A stretch of DNA of 20,000 nt, from assembly GCA_009760855.2 (NCBI GenBank), contig WPIO01000056.1:1147501-1167500 (forward strand), given 5' to 3'. The notes under the pieces were generated by a model. That model searched no databases. It was not told where the DNA came from and worked only from the letters and a program-made list of their open reading frames with translations. The stretch comes from Cristatella mucedo. Its lineage: Eukaryota > Bryozoa > Phylactolaemata > Cristatellidae. A program made the position numbers and the translations under genes. Shown here in pieces: positions 1 to 8,095 of the stretch. Every line of letters begins with the position of its first letter. The first letter of the stretch is position 1.

Positions 1-388
1 CGAGGCACGCGACGAGGCGAGATTGCGGCAGCCATTATGAGTGGGCAGCACAGCCGGGAAGAGATCCGTCTCCTCACGGACACAAGAAGAGGGGGCTATA
101 GGCGTCCGCAGCAGCGCACGACACTCCAGTGAGCGGCAGGTCACAGCCAAGACACAGGACCGCGCCTCCTACTGAGAGTGGCAGCTGCCGGATGTCACGG
201 CGGGGCCACCCTGCTGCACATGCGGGCGGGCAGCAGCCGAGCACAGCTGCGGCGGCCGTGGAGTCTGCTCGACGTGGCAGCATGCGCTGCTGCGAGCCTT
301 GCTGCTGCGGCAGTGTGGTAGCGCCGCCGATGCCGCAACCGCAGTGGCGGTGAATCGCCGGCAGGCGGCGCTGGCGGCCTTCTGGGCC
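1..388 (-). other. 3' UTR / 3' flank of the TPRG1L-like gene
   Basis: GC-rich sequence downstream of the stop codon. I see no AATAAA or ATTAAA on the minus strand before the window edge, so the transcript end probably lies outside. The open frames here on both strands are compositional and have no recognisable domain. Confidence 0.4.
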
Positions 389-519
389 TCAGAAGCTGAA
401 GCCGCCGCGCTCCTTCGAGATGCCCATGAACGACTGGTTGTGGATGAGACTGTGTAGGCCCAAGTATACGTTCTGCTCGAGCGCTGACTCCATCACGGCT
501 AGTTTCGCCCTGGCTCGAG
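389..519 (-). CDS. TPRG1L: TPRG1L-like terminal coding exon 5 (residues 259-301 and stop)
   Basis: The exon has 131 nt and ends in TGA (391-389). The acceptor is GGTGCGTTGCAG|CT (AG at 521-520). It encodes LEQNVYLGLHSLIHNQSF, then SKERGGFSF. The vertebrate terminus has YVGLMSFINN and ends in GKIGF, so the match reaches the last residue and confirms the stop. The exact acceptor is a choice among three nearby AGs. The one used is in phase with exon 4 and has the best pyrimidine tract. Confidence 0.85.
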
Positions 520-1888
520 CTGCAACGCACCGGAAGCAGCCGCGATGAGCAAGCAGCAGCAGCAGTGGCGGCAGCGGTCGTGGACTTGGCGCGCAGCGCC
601 GGCGCCTAATTGCTTCGAGCAGGGTTCACAAGCTGGCAGTCAGGCAGAGGTTCGCACCCGGCGGCTGGTTGCCTCCTGTTTCGCCCGGCGCTTGCTCCGG
701 AGCGCCGGCGGCCGCCGCCACGGCCATTTCCTGAGCGTATTGAATGGCGGGGACGAGCCGCTTGCAGCAGTCGTCGCAGTTGTAGCGCAGATTCTCCGAT
801 TCCTTGGGCAGACTGAGGAAGTGGTGGTGCGTAAACGTCATCCACGGCACGGCATCGTCCGCCGTCCGCCAGCGCTGGGTGAACGATGGCACAACTCCAC
901 GGTTCCAGCAGAGGCGAAGGCCGCCGCCGGTTCTCTTGTTACTGAAGCGCGAAAGACAACATCCGGCAAGATGCTGGGGGAGACTGGAATGGGCTCGCTT
1001 GCATCGCGCAACGGACACTCGCATCTGCACAGAGGTCAAAAACAGCTTCCAAGGTTTCAAAGCAAGTCAGGGAACAGATATAGCTCTGTCATCCGTATAG
1101 CACCCTGACAAAACTCAATCTCAAGCCAGGCACTATACGTTTGAGCATAGTAAGCTCACGACCTCAGTCGTTAAAGGCGAGTACCTTAACTGGCGTGAGC
1201 ATGGGTTCAAGCAACAGCACAACGCAGCAGTGAACTAAGAGCATCAAGTGGATGCCGTCTGCAGCTGATTAAAATAATATACCGAGCTATAATCACTATT
1301 TTACCAAAAAAGACCACACTATCCGGATATTTATGGCCAGAACATTTGTAAGCAATCGTTACAAGTACGTGCATACGCAGTAAGGGCGATTTCAACGTTC
1401 CCAGCTCAAAGGCAGGATGCTTGCAATTACAGCCAGAAATGATACGATATGCATCGACGGACCGATTTCACATCGCCGATTGACACAAGGAATCCAGTCA
1501 GGTTTTTCATGATATCGACAATGAGCTCGATCTGCTGCACCGACCGCCGCTGCATGCTCATCCTCATGACGTCACCCCCTACGTCAGTCGTGGTCTTTCC
1601 GGCCATGGCTCGATGGTCTCAGCGATCTCGTCGGTCGGTTGCCTTACAGACTGAGTAAAAACGACGATCGATCAGGACCAAGGACAGAGAGTGAGAGAGA
1701 GATATGGAGGGAGGGAGAGAGCGAGAGAGAGGGAGGGAGAAAGAAAGAGGGAGGGAGAAAGAGAGAGAGGGAGGGAGAAAGAGAGAGAGGGAGGGAGGGA
1801 GGGAGGGAGGGAGGGAGGGAGAGAGGGAGGGAGGGAGAGGGAGGGAGGGAGAGGGAGGGAGGGAGGGAAGAGAGAGAGAGAGAGAGAG

Positions 1889-1954
<66 letters not shown>

Positions 1955-4900
1955 ACGAGTATAAGGGGTGGGAGTCAACGGGCCCGGCCCCCTTCCGTGA
2001 GTGCGTATTCATCCTTCCTGGAGGCGGTCGGCTTGGTGGCACGGTCAAGGCCAGGTCCACTCCTCGGTTTAGCACTGCCTACGGTGTCCTTCACCTGCGC
2101 ACTGATTAAAGGATCTATGGCCGCATGAACGCTTGCAAATGCATCGGCTATTTTGTAGAAGAAGACACTCACGTGGCCAGAGACATCTTTGGGTAAACGA
2201 AATTGCCGAACTTCACCGTATCGATCTCCTTCAGAGATACCTTTTTGAATCGATACGGCTTCATCGGAACGAAGTCGTAGCGCACAGAGAATAACGAATG
2301 CTCCGTGAGGACTACGACTTTCTCTGTCTCGGCATCCCAGTGGTCAACCCTACAAGTAGATATGGACGGCTCGACACACGCCACTCGTGCCAGCTGAGGC
2401 GAGCAGACGGCCGGCTACAGCCACGTAGAGAGAGGGAGGGAGGGAGGGAGGGAGGGAGGGAGGGAGGGAGGGAGGGAGGGAGGGAGGGAGGGAGGGAGGG
2501 GGGGAGGGGGGGAGGGGGGGAGGGAGGGAGGGGGGGAGGGAGGGAGGGAGGGAGGGAGGGAGGGAGGGAGGGAGGGAGTCGGACGCCAGTCGGAGGCGAG
2601 CAGACGGCCAGCTACAGCCACGTGCTTTGGCAGAAACGATCGCAGTGGCAGCAGCAAACGATGATTCGACAGATTCGACACTCAATGACAAGCAAGCTTG
2701 CAACCGGCTGGCTATCAAGACGATCTCCCGATCAGGAGCAGGGACGGTAGGGGCTACAGCTATTGCGACGAAAAAACCCCAAAATGTGTAAATACGAAAT
2801 GTCCCGAAAATCTGGTCACAGTTTCCACGTCAGCTGGGCCATTTAACGTAATCGGGTCCTTGCAGCAGTCAGATGGCACGTGGGAATGCTACCTCTCTGA
2901 TTTAGCAGACTCGTTTGTATAGCAGCAGAAGAGTCTTTAACGGCTAATAAGCTGCAGCTGCTTGCAGTTAGCAGTACAGAATCGTTCATTGCAGCAGGCA
3001 GCAGGATTCGAGCCCGCGACCTCGGTCGTGCAGAGCGAAGAGAGCACCTTAGCTTCCGGGCTGTGCACGGCTCTCCCTCTCTGCTGCTGGTGCATACTTA
3101 CTCCAAGAGCAGCCAGGAGCCCAGCAGAGTGCCATCAACATCCGGCTTGATGATCAGCTGGCAGATGTCGGCCACTGCCTTATCGAGTGCACCCTCCTAC
3201 AAGCAGTGGGAACATGAGAGTGGAGCATGAATAGCATTGCACGGTGGAGCGCCGCTCAGCAGCACTGCACCATAGAGCGACTTCTCACTGACGGCAGCAT
3301 TGAGTGCTGAGCTTTGCCGGGGGGGGGGGGGACGATGACAGACCAAGCTAGCTAGAGAGACGGTCACGTGATACCATGAATGTCAGAGAGCAGGCCAGAG
3401 AGCAGACCAGCGAGCCGCTCGGCCGACATGCTGGAATGCATGGCATCGGTGGCGATTCGTTACTTTGAACTCGGTTAAGGTATCTGTCCCTAGATCGAAC
3501 TCAAAATGTTTTGTATTCGAGTGCGACTCGAGCGAAGCAGCGTTCGTCACCGGGAGTTTTCTCCAGAGTGTTCAATGTTGTTTTTGATATTCCAGGAATG
3601 CGGCTCCAGCGAACTTCGGTCAGTGGGCGCCACCAGCATGCTGCATTGTCGCTGGGGCATGGCAGCCACACACGGAGGTCGGCTGTGCGGCCGGCGATCG
3701 TGGTCCTAGCCCAGGGAGCCGGCTGCAGGGGGGGGGGCATGGCAGGGGGCAGGCCTTGGCTCTATTCGGACCCGACTGGGAAAAAAGCTTAGCTGATATT
3801 TATATAGTCGCCGAAGAGCCTTAGAGGCTCTCATCACCTTTTTGCAGTGGGCAATGAAGGATCGCCCATAGCAGGACTTGAACTCACGACTTGGGTCGTG
3901 AAGTGCAACAGCGTGGGTGTCAGCAGCAACAAGTGATATTTCTCATAACACCAGTAATAATAATAATACTAATGCATAAGTACAGCATAATCAGAGAACT
4001 TGACCTCTTTCTGGGCACTTTAAATTTGCTGTAACGAAAGCATGATCGAATCGTTATCACAACTACGATGGGCTTTGTGGGCTGGTCGGCACCGTACTGG
4101 GGTGCAGTGGTACTGCTAGATGGGCGACCCCCCCACCCTACCACCCAATACCGGTAAGCAAGCATGCCAGTACATCAATAATAATACTAATGCCGCGCTG
4201 GTTGGGCCCAGTGGTTGAGGTGCTCGCACCGACCAAGACCTGGCCGAGGCCGTGGGGTCGAGCCCCATGGTACACCTGAAGCGCCTGAATAGAGAATGAG
4301 TTCTCTCAGGACACTATAGAAATGAATTAGAATTTGTTTCTAATTTTGTAATACTAATATATTTGCATAGCACCTTCAGAGAGCTTAATCTCTCTCTCTC
4401 TCTCTCTCTCTCTAAGCACTATAAATATGCTGTACAGAAAGCAGAAGCTTGACCCAGTTGAAAGGTCGTGAGACGGGTCATCGGGAGGGGGAAGGAGGGG
4501 AGCACCATCTGGTAAGGCCGAAAGTGACTACGAAGGATGTCAATCACTTTAGGCAGCACAGTGAATTCAGTGGCGACTTTCAAATGAAATCGCAAAACAT
4601 TCTAAATGCAGATACGAAGCCCGAGTAAGTCAGGCGCCTAGCTGCACAGGAAAGACGTGAGAGGGGAGACAGCTTCATGAAATAAGTGCAAAAAGACTAA
4701 GGGTTAGGCATATACAATCCTGGATGCTGCACGGAAACCGGAGCTGCATGCACGCGATGTAATTTATTTAGCGACCGCTTTTGCCAGACTGCTGTTTGGA
4801 GGTGAACGGCGACTGCAGCAGCAACGCCAGTTGGCCAATTAGCTGGAATGAGCTAGGGTCCTCTGTGGCTATTTTGAGATTATGACACTGTCGTTGGCTT

Positions 4901-5991
4901 ATGGCCTGTTGTGATTTATAACAGTGGTATATAGTAACGGGCAGCAAAGGCCTGGTGAGTTAGGTCGAGGACGCCGCGAGGGCAGTCTCGTACTGGCCCG
5001 CTGCTGCGGACAGACAGTCTCGTACTGCCCGTGTGAACAAACGTCTTTGAGCTGCCCGCTTCCGTGTTCTGTGTGGTATCGCGTACGTGCCGCTTAGAGA
5101 CTGTCAAACCAGATCCCTCTGCTACAGGATTGAGCTCTCTTCCTCTTCCGCCCACCCACAGGGAGATGCCAAGTGTCGCTAAGTAGGGGCAGGCCAGCTG
5201 CACAGCGGCAGCCAGCTTCCGGTTGCAGCCACTCGGTTTGACGTCCACCGGTCGATTCGCCGAATCTAGCTATCGACCGCGGCCGCCTAGAAAGCCGACC
5301 GCAGACTGTCAGAGCCGCCTCAGAGCGGTCACGTCAACGACGGGGCGCGAGTGACGACCGCAATTGCGGTCGCATTACAGTGCGACCGAGACCCAAGGTC
5401 TTCCTTCGGTTGGGGGGAATGGGGTGGAGCCGCCAGGCGGCTGAAGCGACCCGAGCGTGCCGTGTGCGTGGCTCGCACAACGGCCGGCGAACGGGCAGCA
5501 ACAGGGGCCGTAAGCGCGGCGCCGACTCGTCGCGCTGCCGCTCGGCCTGTGCGCGCGAGTCGCCTGCTCCTCCGCGGGCAGGCAGGTGGGCGGGCGGCGG
5601 CGGGGCGATGACGCAGCAGGCGCGGCAGCTGCATCGATCGTTCGAGCGGAACGCAGCCGCCGCTGCCCGTGCATCGTCCGACGCTGCGGCGCAGCAGCGC
5701 ACGCCCTGCCGAACAAGCAGCGACGCTCGAACGCAGCCGCGGAGCTGGGAAGCGCGCGGCGGCGGCCAGTACCTTGTACGAGTAGAAGCTGCTGGCGAGG
5801 TACTCGCTGAACTGGAAGCTGGCCGGGTCTCGCAGCGAGATGGCGCTCGACGAGCGGGTCGACCCGGTGCCGCCGCCGCCGCCGCCACCCGCGTCCGAGG
5901 AGCGGTCGAACTGAGCGTCGGAGCCGAGGTCCACGTCGAGCGTCGCCGGCTCGGCGGCGGCTGGCGGGCTGACGGGCGCTGCGGCGGCCAT
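389..5991 (-). CDS. TPRG1L: TPRG1L/TPRG1-family hSac2-domain protein, five coding exons
   Basis: Join on the minus strand: 5991-5773, 3196-3102, 2349-2173, 941-658, 519-389. The total is 906 nt, giving a predicted 301 aa (human TPRG1L is about 270). Every junction is GT-AG and phases match (0, 2, 2, 1). The protein has a low-complexity acidic/Gly-rich N-terminus (1-50), then ISLRDPASF and SFYSYK, then the hSac2-type core with SWLLLEVDHWDAETEK (about 100-115), LTEHSLFSVRYDF, TVKFGNFVYP, LRLCWNRGVVPSF, PWMTFTHHHF and LVPAIQYAQ. It ends in VYLGLHSLIHNQSFMG and GGFSF, the usual family terminus. The vertebrate member TPRG1L (Mover) is a synaptic-vesicle-associated presynaptic protein that binds Bassoon. 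The hSac2 module is named after the inositol phosphatase INPP5F; no catalytic activity is known for this family and I see no phosphatase signature. The start ATG at 5991 has A at -3 and G at +4. Presynaptic function here is inference; family membership is strong. Confidence 0.88.
520..657 (-). other. TPRG1L-like intron 4 (138 bp)
   Basis: A short intron with G|GTGCGA and TTGCAG ends, phase 1. It contains only a run of GCTGCT-type triplets near its 3' end. Confidence 0.75.
658..941 (-). CDS. TPRG1L: TPRG1L-like coding exon 4 (residues 164-259)
   Basis: The exon has 284 nt. The acceptor is TTCGCGCTTCAG|T (AG at 943-942) and the donor is G|GTGCGA (657-652). It encodes LRLCWNRGVVPSFTQRW, then PWMTFTHHHFLSLP, then LVPAIQYAQEMAV. 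The order W-(4-6)-PSF-x-x-RW, then TFT-x-H, then a helix before a variable linker is that of the family. The linker after residue 235 is Ala/Pro-rich and poorly constrained, so the donor is the least certain splice site of this gene. It was chosen because it gives phase 1 and a G|GT junction. Confidence 0.85.
1427..1606 (-). other. 59-codon open frame inside intron 3, unrecognised
   Basis: It runs from an ATG in an excellent context (GAGCCATGGCC) to TAA. The product reads as a helix-forming peptide including MQRRSVQQIELIVDIMKNL, with basic and amphipathic character. An in-frame stop lies just upstream of the ATG. It lies on the same strand as the host gene, between exons that splice in phase without it, so it is not needed for TPRG1L. 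It could be a nested small gene, an alternative exon, a remnant of a processed copy, or chance. I do not recognise the family. Confidence 0.22.
1683..1952. repeat. Imperfect GA/GGGA/GATA purine microsatellite
   Basis: About 270 bp of almost pure purine on the plus strand. It begins as mixed GAGA and GGGA/AAGA units, passes through a short GATA stretch (about 1889-1906) and ends in pure GA. The TPRG1L-like transcript carries the pyrimidine strand. Very long Glu-Arg or Ser-Leu frames across it are artefacts. Confidence 0.95.
2173..2349 (-). CDS. TPRG1L: TPRG1L-like coding exon 3 (residues 105-164), hSac2 core
   Basis: The exon has 177 nt. The acceptor is TATCTACTTGTAG|G (AG at 2351-2350) and the donor is consensus AC|GTGAGT (2172-2167). 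It encodes VDHWDAETEKVVVLTE, then HSLFSVRYDFVPM and TVKFGNFVYPKMSL. This is the most family-typical part of the protein: vertebrate TPRG1L has VDHWNNEKERLVLVTE and CKYDFISL at the same places. Phase 2 at the donor joins the single leading T of the next exon to restore Thr164. Confidence 0.92.
2398..2623. repeat. GGGA tract flanked by 29-bp direct repeats
   Basis: The core 2427-2578 is (GGGA)n with some GGGGGA units. The flanks 2398-2426 and 2595-2623 are 29-bp direct repeats with one mismatch (GGCGAGCAGACGGCC then GCTACAGCCACGT, the variable base between). The plus strand has many G3-A-G3 runs that meet the usual G-quadruplex pattern. The transcript strand is a CCCT tract. The inner flank lies 49 bp from exon 3. 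Confidence 0.92.
2912..3075 (-). mobile_element. SINE family B, copy 1 (antisense)
   Basis: On the minus strand there is a tRNA-like B box (GGGCTCGAATCC) preceded by CGACCGAGGTCG, and the copy ends in GACTCTTCTGCTGCTATACAAA. The same tail occurs at 19260-19302 and, diverged, at 3795-3830. Ends are approximate. It sits in intron 2, very close to the 5' splice site of exon 2. Confidence 0.65.
3102..3196 (-). CDS. TPRG1L: TPRG1L-like coding exon 2 (residues 74-105)
   Basis: This 95-nt exon is too short to show as a long open frame. The acceptor is ACTGCTTGTAG|GAG (AG at 3198-3197) and the donor is a consensus GA|GTAAGT (3101-3096). It encodes EGALDKAVADICQL, then KPDVDGTLLGSWLLL. It fills exactly the gap between the N-terminal exon and the VDHW exon, matching the family pattern of an acidic turn followed by G-x-W-L-L-T-E. 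The last two bases join the first base of the next exon to make Glu105. Confidence 0.88.
3790..3930 (-). mobile_element. SINE family B, copy 2 (antisense)
   Basis: On the minus strand it reads CACGACCCAAGTCGTGAG followed by a B box TTCAAGTCC, then TGGGCGATCC and a tail with GGCTCTTC and CGACTATATAAA. The order matches the copy at 19157-19305. It is diverged from the other copies, so probably older. Confidence 0.6.
3945..4060 (-). mobile_element. L2-like LINE 3' tail fragment (antisense)
   Basis: The minus strand reads TTACAGCAAATTTAAAGTG, then AGAAAGAGG, TTCTCTGA, and ends in ATTAGTATTATTATT. It is the same 3' tail as the long LINE copy at 8297-9315, truncated to the last hundred bases. Confidence 0.65.
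4192..4348 (+). mobile_element. SINE family A, copy 1, with probable target-site duplication
   Basis: The tRNA-derived head (GCCGCGCTGGTTGGGCCCAG, then GTTGAGGTGCTCGC) is followed by CCGAGGCCGTGGGGTCGAG as the B-box region. The tail is GAAGCGCCTGAATAGAGAAT, then GAGTTCTCTCAGG and ACACTATAGAAATGAATTAG. TAATACTAAT occurs directly before (ending 4191) and after (about 4349-4358), a likely target-site duplication made inside the AT-rich end of an antisense LINE tail. Confidence 0.75.
4349..4450 (-). mobile_element. L2-like LINE 3' tail fragment with internal CT/GA expansion
   Basis: The minus strand reads CTGTACAGCATATTTATAGTG, then a GA run, then GATTAAGCTCTCTGAAGG and TGCTATGCAAATATATTAG. The GA run (4387-4414 on the plus strand as TC) lies where other copies have only AGAAAGAGA. 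Confidence 0.65.
5773..5991 (-). CDS. TPRG1L: TPRG1L-like coding exon 1 (residues 1-73)
   Basis: It starts at the ATG whose first base is 5991 (context GATCATGGCC). A GTG 39 bases upstream is in frame but is not a plausible eukaryotic start. It encodes an Ala/Pro-rich start, a Gly-7 run from GCC repeats, a Ser-rich stretch, then ISLRDPASFQFSEYL and SFYSYK. The ISLRDP motif corresponds to the LSIHDP-like motif that opens the conserved part of vertebrate TPRG1L. The donor is AAG|GTACTG at 5772-5771, phase 0. Transcription start and any 5' non-coding exon cannot be seen. Confidence 0.8.
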
Positions 5992-6032
5992 GATCGGGTC
6001 TTCCCCGGGAACTGGGTGGGATGACGCCACTG

Positions 6033-6038
6033 CACGTG
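6033..6038. promoter_or_regulatory. CACGTG E-box in the TPRG1L-like 5' region
   Basis: A perfect palindromic bHLH/CLEAR-type core 42-47 bp upstream of the start codon. An inverted CCAAT (ATTGG on the minus strand, about 6086-6090) lies a little further up. The sites are seen; regulation is inference. Confidence 0.3.
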
Positions 6039-6148
6039 ATCGCTGTTGCCAGGTCGCCGGCTGGGGGTTGGTTGAAATGATGGGGCACCAATGGCCGCCG
6101 CTTCGCCGGTAGTTCCTGTCCGCTGCCCTTGGCTTCGGCAGCGAGCGC

Positions 6149-6173
6149 TTAATTAATCGCTGCGATTAATTAA
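6149..6173. promoter_or_regulatory. 25-bp TAATTA palindrome upstream of the TPRG1L-like gene
   Basis: Perfect 11-bp arms TTAATTAATCG and CGATTAATTAA around CTG. Each arm holds TAATTA/TTAAT homeodomain core sites. It lies about 160 bp upstream of the start ATG, at the edge of the CpG-rich block. It could be a homeodomain dimer site, or only an AT-rich hairpin. Confidence 0.4.
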
Positions 6174-6174
6174 A

Positions 6175-6505
6175 CGAATGTCGCGAAATAAATGTGAAAT
6201 GTAGTGTCTAGTTTTGGCGTTCCTGCCTTCAGCTCCTCGTGTGCATCGAAAGCCGGGAGCGATCGATTCCGGCTGCGATCGCTGTCAGCAACAAACTTGC
6301 GTCTCGTCTGTCCCGGACGGATTTTCTTTCGCCCGAGCAAACTAGCGGTCTGCTTTCATTTGTTACCGCGAACGCTTTGCGCGATTACCTGCGCGCGATT
6401 CAGTGCATGCTAACTGCGCAAGGCTACACTAATCGGTGGCCACGAGTGTATTTATATGTTGGATTTAGCGAGCTGGTGTAAGCACGGTACTCGTTTGCTT
6501 TGGCG
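6175..6505. other. Intergenic stretch, nothing recognised
   Basis: Mixed-composition DNA between the TPRG1L-like promoter side and the next SINE. The plus-strand open frames are short and show no domain. Confidence 0.5.
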
Positions 6506-6506
6506 T

Positions 6507-6660
6507 GCCGAGCTGGTTTGGCTCAGCGGTTAAGGTGCTCGCCCCGACCAAGGCGGTCTGGCCGAGGTCGTGGGCTCGAGCCACGTGGCACATTTGAAGC
6601 GCCTGAGTAGAGATTGAGTTCTCTTAGGGCGTGATACAAATGAATTATATTTATATTGCA
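6507..6660 (+). mobile_element. SINE family A, copy 2
   Basis: The best-preserved head in the window. An A box TGGCTCAGCGG fits TRGYNNARNNG exactly, and a B-box region reads GTGGGCTCGAGCC. The tail GAAGCGCCTGAGTAGAGATT then GAGTTCTCTTAGGGCG then ATACAAATGAATTA matches the 3' end of the local LINE. A second tail-like piece (AAGATTGGGTTCTCTTAG then GCGCTATG) follows at about 6719-6765. Confidence 0.8.
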
Positions 6661-6769
6661 TGCTTGATATCGTGCATGTCACCAACCCTAGGGCATTGAT
6701 TCTCTTCTAGCGAAGCTGTCGAGAAGCTGAATAAAGATTGGGTTCTCTTAGAGCGCTATGCCAAAGTCA

Positions 6770-7015
6770 AATTGTAGGTTTCCTATCATTGATGTGCTCC
6801 ATAAGCCATCGTCGCCGCCGCCGCAAGAGAGCTCGACACCCTGTCGGCCGCCTTCCCTGCGACAGCCTGCGCGAACGGTGCTCAGAGGCCCGTTCGAGGA
6901 ATAGTTGGACGGGCACTCGCGCTGCCAGGGCAGATGAGATGCAAATTCAGTCTTGCGCGAGGCGCCGAGCGAGGTCCGGAAATGTTGCAATTGACCTCGC
7001 GGTTGCGGATGTTCG
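6770..7015. other. Intergenic stretch, nothing recognised
   Basis: GC-rich sequence with an isolated ATGCAAAT octamer near 6938. No gene or repeat family is recognised. Confidence 0.4.
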
Positions 7016-7039
7016 CCCAGCCCCCGTACTAGCCTCTAT

Positions 7040-8095
7040 GCTGTATTCTGGGATTCGCACTTGGGTGGCAGAAACATTTCTCTAATTGAATGAAGATAAA
7101 ACCAATATACTAATCACGGGCACACCAAGTTGGAACCCTGAAATTGGAAAACATTCCTCAAAACGGGGTCGGCCAGCTTATATATTATGACATCTTTATG
7201 AAATCAACGTGTCTTGTTCCAAAGTGACCTTTCACTAGACGACCACACCAGGTCCGCAGCCAATGTCTATTTACTTTCAGCTAAGCAACATTTCAAAATT
7301 TCAGGTCTGTTCAGGTAGGGATACCGCATCCAAGTAGGTCCATGCATTTGTCACATCCCGTCTCGACTTCTATAACTCGCTACCTTGCAATTCCTCCCAA
7401 CCGTGCAAAAAGGCGCTGACATTTGGTGCATAACTCTGCAGCCAGCGTCAAAGCTACCGCACAATAACGCTTCTCACCTTTGACCTGCACCGGCTCCCCA
7501 TCGAGCAGCGCATCGACTACAAATCAAAGTCACTCATCTTTGAGTCCGTTCATTCTCTTGCTCCAGCCTACACATCGTAGCAGTTTTCCAAGCAGACCAG
7601 GCAGCATACTGCCCACTCTTCCGACATTTAACTTTGTCTCGAACCTACCTCAATCATTGAAGATAGTTCCTCTCGTAAGCTCGCAGAGCTGGCTTACTAC
7701 CTGCGCTTGTTTAATATCTAGATTCTTTAACATATTTTATTTTTAATCAACACGTAGCAAGTTTTTTTTAAGTGAGTGCCTGCTTAGCGGTTTGGAAGAT
7801 TTATGGTCAAGGTTTAATGACGGATAAGCGGTTTTGCTTGTTGATGTTTTAATTGTATAGTTTCTAGTTTAGATTTATGCTTTCACAGATAAGAGGCAAA
7901 GATATGCCTATGTTTTAAGGGTTACGGTTTCGCAATAGCACTTAGGCAGATTTAGGGTTCTGTGGCTTTTGAAAAAGTGGTTAATCAGTTTCATAGTTTA
8001 GGATTGTGGCAGGGAGATTTGCGGTTTCACAGATAAGTGTTGACCGCCTGTACGCGGATTGTTTTCTGAGGGCGCTATGCAAATTATAACCGAGA
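7040..8095 (+). pseudogene. Decayed L2/CR1-like LINE copy (RT C-terminal part)
   Basis: With frameshifts and stops the plus strand gives GIRTWVAETF (7050-7083), then NEDKTN, VHAFVTSRLDFYNSL (7338-7382), RLPIEQRIDYKS (about 7490-7525) and VHSLAPAY (about 7550-7575). These match in order the antisense copy at 8297-9315. The coding likeness fades near 7715. A tail-like piece TTTTCTGAGGGCGCTATGC near 8067 may be its 3' end, with 7740-8050 as a diverged 3' UTR. It is non-functional. Confidence 0.7.

Larger units (their letters stand above)
942..2172 (-). other. TPRG1L-like intron 3
   Basis: An intron of 1,231 bp bounded by GTGAGT and TTCAG, phase 2. It holds a long purine microsatellite (1683-1952) and a short same-strand open frame (1606-1427) listed separately. 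The 1100-1420 stretch is AT-richer and I recognise nothing in it. Confidence 0.8.
2350..3101 (-). other. TPRG1L-like intron 2
   Basis: An intron of 752 bp with GTAAGT and TTGTAG ends, phase 2. It contains a SINE B copy starting about 27-30 bp after the donor and a GGGA tract ending about 77 bp before the acceptor. The 2630-2910 stretch holds nothing I recognise. Confidence 0.8.
3197..5772 (-). other. TPRG1L-like intron 1
   Basis: An intron of 2,576 bp with GTACTG and TTGTAG ends, phase 0. Between 3790 and 4450 it is almost continuous repeats. In 3200-3790 I see two poly-G runs (3319-3331 and 3727-3736) and nothing coding. In 4450-5330 I see only a 13-bp direct repeat (4983-4995 and 5015-5027). 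5330-5772 is strongly CpG-rich and continuous with exon 1, as in a CpG-island promoter region. Confidence 0.7.

Noticed and set aside
1619-2075. Long frames on both strands reading Ser-Leu/Pro-Ser or Glu-Arg-Gly repeats
   Set aside because: They translate the GA/GGGA microsatellite, which is open in several frames at once.
2298-2750. Frames across the GGGA tract (150 aa plus, 122 aa minus)
   Set aside because: Low-complexity artefact. The real coding here is only exon 3 of the TPRG1L-like gene (2349-2173).
2698-2922. Plus-strand frame with a Cys/Trp-containing C-terminus
   Set aside because: Lies in intron 2 of the opposite-strand gene, runs into the SINE end, and has no family resemblance.
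2962-3150. Plus-strand frame with AGFEPATSVVQSEE
   Set aside because: The GFEPAT-type peptide is the antisense reading of a tRNA-derived B box in SINE B, a common artefact.
5330-6091. Several overlapping frames of over 200 aa on both strands
   Set aside because: CpG-rich DNA is stop-poor. Only 5991-5773 on the minus strand fits the TPRG1L family and ends in a usable donor.
6507-6582. Functional tRNA gene
   Set aside because: The A box is perfect, but the B box is imperfect, no closed acceptor stem is visible, and a LINE-type tail follows. It is a SINE head.
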